Shown: positions 56,250 to 64,000 of the stretch, one piece after another | Layout of the letters: each line of letters opens with the position of its first letter | How positions within the stretch are numbered: position 1 is the stretch's first letter | Origin: Aradus depressus | Lineage: Eukaryota > Arthropoda > Insecta > Hemiptera > Aradidae | Assembly (NCBI GenBank): GCA_963662175.1 | Contig: OY759216.1 | Location: forward strand, 34,303,087-34,367,086 | Direction: 5' to 3' | DNA: 64,000 nucleotides | Position numbers and translations under genes: made by a program | The notes under the pieces: generated by a model | What the model was told of the DNA's origin: nothing | What the model saw: only the letters and a program-made list of their open reading frames with translations | Databases searched by the model: none

Positions 56250-56949
56250 TAATATAATGTTGGACTGATACCTCTGTGCTACTTATTTAACAAGTAAGTC
56301 CACTATATCCGACTGTCAATAAAGAAGAAATCTATTTTATCGTTCCCTTCTTCTTCAAGTTTTAAAGTTTATCCTGGATGACATTTGACAAGGGGATGGA
56401 CTCAATGCCCTACATGTTCTCTTTTATGGTTTTGATAAATGATACCGGATTAAGTAGCCAAAGAAGGATCTAAAAAAATCAAAAAAAATATGATTTACTG
56501 TTTTGTTTTCGAATCATCCCCCTGGTGCCAGCAAGATAGATAGATAGCTGACCTTCTATGTTTATGTTGCTATGCTTGGAAATGAGAAATTTCACATAGA
56601 AACAGATACAAATAGAAAGATGTTATTTTTCAGTAGAATTGGAAGAATGTGTCCAGAAGATATGCGTATTCCTTTTTTTTTCTTCAACAATTTAACTAAT
56701 TTTGTCATCAGGGAAAAAAAAAATGAAATTTAATTTATAAAACGTTATTGACAAAAGTACTTTAGAGGTAAAGAATTGTAACTCTACATTTTGTAGTTAA
56801 AATTGAGTTAATTACTTCTCCTCGTAATCAGAGGGCTCAAATTGTCTTAAAGGGTCTTACTCGAATATCAACTATTAGAGATATCGTAAGAACCAGTAAT
56901 AATTAACATAAGACCATTTAACATTAAACAATTTTAGTAGCTCTTGAGA
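56250..56949. other. No recognised feature
   Basis: AT-rich. ATAGATAGATAG near 56540; nothing else. Confidence 0.5.
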
Positions 56950-57235
56950 AGCCGTTAACGATTCTTTACCGATGTCACATGTCGTAGCTTGATTTCGGCT
57001 TTAATCGAACTAAGATTGTGACTATGTTACTTCGTGCTTAGGCACATTTTAGAATATGCCGCTTACATTTATGAACAAATTAAAAATCTTTACAAATAAA
57101 AGTTATAGAAAAAACTGAAAGATACATTTTATATGCAATACTTTTATTGGAAGGAAGCTCATTTGCTGCCTTTAACTGACTTTTTGAAACGTTTGCTTGT
57201 TTTACGCGAACACTATTATCTTGTTGAAAAGGTTG
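56950..57235 (+). repeat. Family E repeat, 3' part
   Basis: GATGTCACATGTCGTAGCTT, AAAATCTTTACAAATAAAAG and TTTTACGCGAACACTATTAT match the downstream half of 42075-42530. Confidence 0.55.
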
Positions 57236-57265
57236 AAAATAAATTACAAAAAAAAAATATATATA

Positions 57266-57390
57266 TGTGATGTGACCACAACAAGACTTCCTTATACCAA
57301 CTACTTTTGTACAAATCACTCTCTCTCTTTCCCTGCCCCTCTTCAAATTCACTTCCTTCTTGCATTACTGGGTACATGAGAGTCACTCTC
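57266..57390 (+). mobile_element. Family F element, left part only
   Basis: CTTATACCAACTACTTTTGT, ACAAATCACTCTCTC and AGAGTCACTCTCAG. The right half is replaced by the minisatellite that starts at 57391. Confidence 0.6.
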
Positions 57391-57790
57391 AGAGGCATAT
57401 CGGCTTTAGTTATGAGTTAATGTGTAATATTATCCAGATACATACATGCTTTAGTTAGGAGTTTATGTAATGTGTTAGCCAGAGGCATACAGGTTTTAGT
57501 TACGAGTTAATTTAATGTAGCCAGAGGTATATCGGCTTTAGTTATGAGTTAATGTGTAATATTATCCAGATGCATACAGGCTTTAGTTAGGAGTTTATGT
57601 AATGTGTTAGCCAGAGGCATATCGGCTTTAGTTACGAATTAATGTAGCCAGAGGCATATCGGCATGAGTTAATGGGTAATATTATCCAGATGGATAGGTT
57701 TCAGTTCGGAGTTTTGTTATGTAAGCAGCGGAATACAGGCTTTAGTTACGAGTTTATGTATTGTAGCCAGAGGAATACAGGCTTAAGTTT
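57391..57790 (+). repeat. Minisatellite, units of about 42-46 bp with 132-bp higher-order period
   Basis: Basic unit: CCAGAGGCATATCGGCTTTA then GTTAYGAGTTAATGT. About nine variants follow one another. The pair starting at 57391 and 57523 repeats the same three-unit order (including GTAATATTATCCAGAT), giving a 132-bp higher-order unit. No coding potential. Confidence 0.9.
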
Positions 57791-58246
57791 TAGCCTTTGG
57801 ATAAGAAAATTGGGTACAAATGAGAACGTAATGATGTAAAGTCAACCTGTACCAAATAGCCTTAAAAAGTTAGGAAAGGGTAAAAATCGAAACGCTCAAT
57901 AGCACATAACATTTTGGACACCCCCTCATAATAAATAAGCCAAAGCAGATCCTCATTAACATGAGTTATGGGAGAACTGTCAGAGAGGGCTGGGGAGATA
58001 TATGGGTACATAACATGAAATATGGGGTTTGGACAGTGTTAGCGTTAAGAGAGCAGAGTCAATAGGGACCACCTTCCTTCAGTTCTCACCCAAATGTCCA
58101 ACAATAACTTTTTGCCCTTATCAGAGATAAATAAGGCTAATTCATTTAGGCTTTGCCGATTCTGGAGGTTAATAAGCCAGCGGGAAGACAACCTACCTTA
58201 TTTTATGTATAAAAATGTTATAATATATCCTATAAGATCTATTTAG
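57791..58246. other. No recognised feature
   Basis: Unique-looking sequence; no supported gene. Confidence 0.5.
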
Positions 58247-58389
58247 TTATTATGACTCATGCCCGAGCTTTAACTCACCTACTACCAGAACGCTCTTCCA
58301 TGAGCCCGACTCTACTATGGAAGTCCTAAATTTTTATTCACCTAGGGTAGGGATCTTTAACGAGTACCTGACGTCGTACAGGCTCGGGT
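58247..58389 (-). mobile_element. tRNA-derived SINE, 3' half with deletions
   Basis: From TTATGACTCATGCCCGAGC to GTACCTGACGTCGTACAGGC. Two internal deletions remove the CGATATGACC and GTCCACCAGAGC stretches. Confidence 0.85.
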
Positions 58390-58619
58390 TATAATTCCTC
58401 GTATACCAAGAGCTCACTATTTAAAATGTTTAAAAGGTCTCAGCGCCATTTGACCCAAGACCCTTTCATACAATCTGAGCCCTTGGAATACGGGGAATCT
58501 CGATTTTAACATCGATTTATCTCTAAGGTACTGATTTAGCGATCTTTTTAATTCAAGGTCACATTTGTTTCTCCTCTACGAAATAGGTTGAATTTTTGAA
58601 GAAAAAAAAAAGGAGGCGA
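58390..58619. other. No recognised feature
   Basis: Nothing recognisable. Confidence 0.45.
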
Positions 58620-58990
58620 ACAACAGTCAATAGACCGTTTTTGCTAACAATAAATAGTTGACTTTCACAGGACTTCTGAATCCTCATACTAAATTTCGTG
58701 TTAATACATTCATTACATCGGCAATTATTAAACTCTTTGTGTTAAGCCCCCACCTAATCCATTCTTCCTTAAAGTCGACTTGGCTGAAAATCTATATGTG
58801 TCCTTCTTATGGGGTTCTGAATACACATATACAAGTTTGTGCCGATAAATTCATTCAATCAGAAGTTATCATGTTCACAAACACGCATTTTTTCTTCTTC
58901 ATATTTTGAATAAGGGAGTCCAAAAAATACGAAATTACGGTGAAAACTCAAAATCGAATATCTAATCGATTACATAACTTCCTCTACGGC
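58620..58990 (+). repeat. Family C repeat
   Basis: It enters at CCGTTTTTGCTAACAATAAA. It has modules TTCATTACATCGGCAATT and TTCATTCAATCAGAAGTT, then GGTGAAAACTCAAAATCGAA and CTAATCGATTACATAACTTC. The final hairpin is lost. Confidence 0.75.
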
Positions 58991-59665
58991 GCTGGTAAGT
59001 CAGTATTTCACAATTCTGCTGAACACAAAGCAATGCCCAACACTGAAAGTGAAAGTGGAGAGAGACGATCACTGAAGAAGAAATCTATTTAGGAGTCTCA
59101 CTCACCTTCAGGAGATCCTCCCCTCATTAGAACGAATTCGCTTCGCTTTTCAATTCTCGTTTCGAATTTCCGAATGTCATCATTTTCATTCCCTTTAAAT
59201 TCAATTTCTTCCAATTTTGTTTTTTTACCGGAATTCACTTTCCCACTTATACGTAGTAATACGGAAGGGTTACGTAATCGATTAAAATATCTGTATTCTA
59301 CAATTAACAGAATTGGTTAGTTTTAGTCTGACTGTGGAAGCCACAAGTTTCGTTTTCAGTTTTTCTGTAACTTTCTATACGGAATATAGGAGTAGTTATA
59401 TAATCGGTCAGAAATTTGATACATAAAACCCTATAATGACGACATGGATTAGTTTTCAGCCAAAGGGACGGGGGCAATTGAATGTAAAAATGAGTGAAAG
59501 TAGTATATTTCGGGCTAGTTTTGGGTTATTCCTGATGAAACACTTTTTTGAGAAGTAGACCCCTCTGCAGGTAAGAAAACCAAACACAGTTAGGTGGTCA
59601 GTACGAAGAAGTTACGTGACTTCTGGGCATTTAAGAAGATTTGAATGTATATACATATATATATG
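58991..59665. other. Unassigned, with a short family C piece
   Basis: Minus-oriented words TATATAATCGGTCAGAAATT and ATAAAACCCTATAATGACGA lie at 59395-59470. Confidence 0.45.
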
Positions 59666-59760
59666 TTTAACAATACTGTAGATGTTGATTAGCGACTGTA
59701 GATTATAATTGTAGGAATATTGAGGGTCAGTCAAAGATGGAAAAAAAACACTATTCAGAT

Positions 59761-59797
59761 GCCAACGTTTCGATATATTTTATATCATCATCAGGGC
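59761..59797 (-). ncRNA. Small hammerhead-ribozyme-like motif, left arm of palindrome
   Basis: On the minus strand: stem I GCC, core CTGATGA, extra T, stem II GATATA/TATATC with loop AAA, core GAAA, self-complementary ACGT, cleavage base T, stem I partner GGC. It mirrors 60356-60392 exactly. Confidence 0.55.
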
Positions 59798-60355
59798 CTA
59801 CAAACATGGGGGGGAAATCAAGATTAGAATCAAAAATAAACAAAAATTGTTTTTGTTGATAAACATTACTGAACGTTAAAAATACATTATAACAAGTTAA
59901 AAATTGAAACTGACTTACTATGAATAATTACTAAACATTAAAATTAAATATGAATACATTACTAAACATAAACATTAATAATGGAAATAGACAAATAGGT
60001 GGAACATAATAAAGAGTAAACATTAAAATGACTTACTATGAATAAGCAGGATTGGGGAGAAGATATGTACACTGGATGGAGTCTTACATTCCAGCCCCAA
60101 CCCTGCTTATTCATAGTAAGTCACTTTTATGATTTACTCTTTATTATGTTCCACCTATTTGTCTATTTCCATTATTAATGTTTATGTTTAGTAATGTATT
60201 CATATTTAATTTTAATGTTTAGTAATTATTCATAGTAAGTCCGTTTCAATTTTTAACTTGTTATAATGTATTTTTAACGTTCAGTAATGTTTATCAACAA
60301 AAACAATTTTTGTTTATTTTTGATTCTAATCTTGATTTCCCCCCCATGTTTGTAG

Positions 60356-60392
60356 GCCCTGATGATGATATAAAATATATCGAAACGTTGGC
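60356..60392 (+). ncRNA. Small hammerhead-ribozyme-like motif, right arm of palindrome
   Basis: Stem I GCC (60356-60358) pairs with GGC (60390-60392). Core CTGATGA (60359-60365), extra T, stem II 60367-60372/60376-60381 (six pairs), GAAA (60382-60385), ACGT (60385-60388), predicted cleavage after T60389. All hammerhead core positions are present; helix III would require pairing with another copy. Confidence 0.58.
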
Positions 60393-60763
60393 ATCTGAAT
60401 AGTGTTTTTTTTTTCATCTTTGACTGACCCTCAATATTCCTACAATTTAACAATACTGTTTATTTGGACGAGCCAAATTCACGCTATGCGCAAATATATA
60501 AAAGAAAGATTTAAAGTACGAAGTACTGGTAAAGTCTCAGTTTGAGTCGCCTCTCAGGTATTGATGCACCTAGACTTGAAGAGTGCAGGCCCGCACTAGG
60601 CTTCCATAGTGATTTTTACTCTGCAAAAAAGCCCAGTTCATCGTGGATTTTGTGTTTCCTGACAAACTAGGGCGGCGTCAACACCTCCTTCCCGCCCTAA
60701 CATGAAGACGTTTAACCGAACAATAAGAGAAAAAAAATACCTATATAAATACATATAATTTAT

Positions 60764-60900
60764 GTGGTTGGTAGCGTGCTTCCCTATGGAGCTCAAGATC
60801 GCGGGTTCGAAACCCAGCGAGGCAATTAGATTTTTTATCTGAGAGGCGAAAAATATTGAGCACGCCGTCCTTCGGATAGGATGTTAAGCGATGTTCCCGA
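60764..60900 (+). mobile_element. tRNA-derived SINE, 5' part
   Basis: GGTTGGTAGCGTGCTT, B box GCGGGTTCGAAACCCAG, TTATCTGAGAGGCGAAAAAT, GCACGCCGTCCTTCGGATAG; it ends after AAGCGATGTTCCCGA. The very start of the A box is degraded. Confidence 0.85.
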
Positions 60901-62068
60901 TTAAGTACTAAGATTTACTTCCAGAAAACTTAGTTATTTACAAAAACATTCCAGCTGGATAGTGATTCTCCAACGACTCTTTTCCTTCAGAATGTCTCAG
61001 GAACCTCACCCACAAAGAATATTTCTACCGGTATATTTTCTTTATTGTTGTTCGATTTTGGTTTAACGTTGCTGCTCTTTTCTATAATTAAAATCTACAC
61101 TTTTCTAGTTGATTGTAAATTTTGATTTAACAATAAGAGTTTTTCTTATAATCGTTGAGTTAAATTCTTATAATTTTTTTAAAAAAATGTCCAAATCTGG
61201 ATGTTGATGAATGTGGCAATGGAGTTTGGTTCCATCCCTCAGCACAAATTAAGGTCAACCTCTTAGCGAAACTTACAAATAGTAAAACTTGCTAGAAATT
61301 AGTCTCTAGCTAATTATAATAAGTTTTTCTTACACATTTTTCCTATAAAAAAAAATAATAAGTTTCTTTACAAATTCATCAAACATTTGAAAATTCCTAA
61401 ACAAAAAAATTAAGTTCGTGGCGAGTTGTCTGTCTTCAGAAGACTTTGAGCCAGAAAGTTACTAAAAATATCTAAGAACATAAAACCAGGAAAAATATAA
61501 TTATTCAAGGCAAGACTACCTGTAGATATAAACGTTAAACAACGAATGTAGTGGATATTTGTATGTACCTACACATACAATTTTCTGGGCAAATAAATAT
61601 TTATGCAGCGATACACACATTTTTTATTTGTGAAAATAAAATAAATCCTATTTCCATGCAAATGTTATCTGCTTTGAATAAAACATCTTGAAGAGTGCCT
61701 TGGAGAGATGATAACTGGTAGAGATGGGGAAGGTTATCTACAAGGACTTGCTTGGAGTGCAAAATAACTCGTCAGTGCTATAATATTATAGTGATAATAA
61801 TAATATAATACACATCACAATATACTATATTATACTAATGTATTCTGCAATCTATAATATTAAATTAAACACTACCATTCCACAGGATTTAAGTCCCAGA
61901 TATAAAAATGAATATAATTTGTAAAATATATAGATATACAAATCGTCAAATACAATTTATGGATAAATAATAACATAATTAGAGTAGCACAAAAATTAAC
62001 AGAAAGTAGAATTTTGGCAAGAAAAGAAATGCCAACCAATATTGGTACTTACATGTGCATTAAGCACG
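60901..62068. other. AT-rich, no recognised gene
   Basis: No ORF above noise and no repeat of the named families. Confidence 0.5.
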
Positions 62069-62510
62069 GGATTTTCAACAAATTGACACCAACTGTATAC
62101 TTACACTCTGAGCCAAATACTCAAAATTATAAATATAAAAATGTTATAAATACATAAAAATAAAACAAAAGAAAATGAAGTAAATAATTGTACCAAAATG
62201 TTGGATGTATATGAAGTAGAAATTGTAGCAAAAAAATAAATTCTTGCTGATCGTATTTACCTATGCCTACCAACTTAATGATAAAGGACCATTTTTGAAG
62301 TAATATCCGATTTTCAACAAATTTACGCCAACTTTAAACACTCAGAGCCAAATACTCAAAATTATAAATATAAAAAATTAATAATTACACAAATATAAAA
62401 GTTGAAAGAAAATTAAGCAAATAATTGTAGCAACATTTTGGATATATTATATATGTTGGATATAATACATAGATTTTTTTTTTTTTATGCCACACCTACG
62501 CCTACCACCG
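62069..62510 (+). repeat. Diverged direct duplication, offset 239 bp
   Basis: ATTTTCAACAAATTGACACC and GAGCCAAATACTCAAAATTA, plus AAATAATTGTA, TTGGAT and CGCCTACCA-like words, appear in the same order at 62069-62276 and 62308-62510. Confidence 0.75.
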
Positions 62511-63977
62511 TACATAATAGAATAATTAGCTGCAATAATTAATTTAAATATAATTACTTCTTTACACAGATGTATGAACATATTTCCATATTCTAAGAAG
62601 ATAAATGCAGCAAATGGCGTTTTTCGTTATCTACAGCTAATGAGGTCCTTTTATCAGCTTTCATAGCAATCGAAACCATAAAATTTATAATTGTAAACAA
62701 AATTTAAAACCTATTCTCAGAACTCCAAATGATAAAATTATGAAAAAAGGCGTTATGCAGAGATCAACAGATTCATTGTTGTAAAATTATTGTTAATGAC
62801 TTCCTAGTAATTTATTGCCTACTTTTTTTGTTTGTATTTGTTATTGGCCAATTTTAATAAATAAGGTTCAAATATTCATTATATATTTCTTTGAAAACAC
62901 AGAGAGAACAGTAGAGGGGCAATCTACTTGAAAGCGTAACAAATTAAGCAAACAAAGCAAAAAAAAAAAGTAAATGGAGACAGGATAAAGTAAAAACCAA
63001 AAAATTATATATAATTTCTGTTGAGCAGCTGAATCAGTGTATACAAGTTTTCAATCCATGTATACAACGGAGAGATTTGCGATAAAAACGAGGTGGCTCT
63101 TCTTGGTTAGCCCATTTTATCAATATTTTTTGATAATGATAATGTTAATAAACGAACCTGTTATTCTACGCATGTTGATTAAGCTGCACAAGTTACTTCA
63201 GTGAAGAATTCTCAGGCAATACTTCAAGTTGTACACTTGACTTCACATAAGTTCGCACAGACGATTCAGAAATATAACTATATAATTAAGCAAACAATCC
63301 GAGGTTAAACGAGGCACAACCCATGTTTTCTTGTTCAAATTAATAAAAAACATGTGTTTGATGTTTGGTAAACAAAGAGGATGAATTCTCAAATTATTTT
63401 TAATGAAACAGCGAAAAGAAAAAGGGAACAGAGTACCGAAGAGTGAATTAGGAGGACAGATTAATAGGAAGTCACTAAAGTAGTGGTCCAAATAAGTAAA
63501 AATGAGTTAACATGGTATAGCACTGGGAGACACAGAGCTATACAGACCCCCGAACAGATGGCAACATACTGAAGAGGAGAAGCACAGCAGCACTGTCTAA
63601 CGGACTACAACTCAACCTCTCCTTTACAATGTTGACCACATTGTGTTCCTTCCCTCGCAGGGGCATAGATAATTTTTGTTTCTGAGCAGTTCAGCCCTGC
63701 CTCATAGAATTTGTCATAATTGTACTTTGGTTTCCCAAGGGCATACAGTATACATACAAGTTATATATAAGTGGGGTATGAAATTAAAGGTATTGAAGCT
63801 CTTAGCATGAAATTGTAGTTTAATAGCCAACATAAATAAAAAATACGGGGAAGTTAAAAAAAATATCTCCAAAAGGAAATAGGCGCAAAAATGTAGAATA
63901 CTTGAAAAAAAAAAGTGTGTCCGTTTGTGTGAACACCAAAGCATCCAATGGACTAAGGTGTTATCCCTTCCCTTTTG
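62511..63977. other. AT-rich, no recognised gene
   Basis: Minus-strand ORFs at 63243-63491 and 63714-63944 are hydrophobic because of T-richness and match nothing known to me. Confidence 0.5.
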
Positions 63978-64000
63978 AGAGTCCTAAATTCTGCCAACCC
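63978..64000 (-). mobile_element. tRNA-derived SINE fragment running off the window
   Basis: GAGAGTCCTAAATTCTGCCA is the internal SINE word seen in all minus-oriented copies. Confidence 0.6.

Larger units (their letters stand above)
59666..60459. mobile_element. Near-palindromic element with a hammerhead-like motif in each arm
   Basis: Arms 59707-60057 and 60095-60447 (about 350 bp each) are inverted copies differing at only a few positions, with a 37-bp centre. A 14-base direct repeat TTTAACAATACTGT flanks the unit at 59666-59679 and 60446-60459, a likely target-site duplication. Twenty-seven extra bases sit between the left duplication and the left arm; the 212-bp element at 29390 has a similar one-sided extension. 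Near-identity of the arms suggests recent origin or conversion. No ORF. Confidence 0.85.

Noticed and set aside
57391..57790. A CRISPR array
   Set aside because: Repeats are contiguous variants without unique spacers of fixed length, and the setting is eukaryotic. It is a minisatellite.

Overview
The window looks like intergenic or intronic DNA from the nuclear genome of an invertebrate animal. It is AT-rich and dense in eukaryotic transposable elements: tRNA-derived SINEs, LINE fragments, mariner/Tc1 remnants, a short Helitron and MITEs. The mixture would fit an arthropod, perhaps a crustacean, but nothing here fixes the species. I find no intact host gene, rRNA, functional tRNA or CRISPR array. 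Almost every open reading frame is a short chance ORF; the exceptions are fragments of transposon proteins.

The commonest components are: (1) one tRNA-derived SINE family of about 310-340 bp, in about 17 whole or partial copies on both strands; (2) a non-coding family, here called C, in more than 20 pieces, with hairpins at both ends and an internal module repeated about every 133 bp; (3) smaller dispersed families, here called D, E, F and G. Coding remnants are a degenerate LINE on the minus strand (16.5-18.3 kb), a 5'-truncated LINE with two in-frame stops (36.45-37.2 kb), LINE 3' ends (26.1-26.7 kb and possibly 48.6-48.9 kb), an internally deleted mariner (33.7-34.4 kb) and a Tc1/mariner-type element reduced to its transposase C-terminus between 491-bp inverted repeats (52.8-54.2 kb). 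A 605-bp MITE lies at 0.59-1.19 kb and a 279-bp Helitron-like element at 46.29-46.57 kb.

The most interesting signal is a set of short structured motifs that read as small hammerhead ribozymes: CTGANGA, a stem-loop, GAAA, a self-complementary 4-6 nt stretch, and a short closing stem. One type is at 2995, 3463, 22341 (minus), 22437 and 56147. A second type is at 29484, 48010, 59761 (minus) and 60356. Copies of the second type sit inside inverted-repeat elements: a 212-bp element with perfect 39-bp terminal inverted repeats, and a 741-bp near-palindrome carrying one ribozyme in each arm and flanked by a 14-bp direct repeat. Small hammerheads are known from Penelope-like retroelements, so these may be non-autonomous relatives. 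No reverse transcriptase of that class is in the window, so the assignment is inference.

Other structure: a 166-bp tandem repeat (5.2-5.6 kb), a 17-bp motif iterated seven times (38.2-38.5 kb), a minisatellite with 132-bp higher-order spacing (57.4-57.8 kb), long G and C runs, and a 239-bp-offset duplication (62.1-62.5 kb). The distal 61-64 kb is AT-rich and otherwise nearly featureless.
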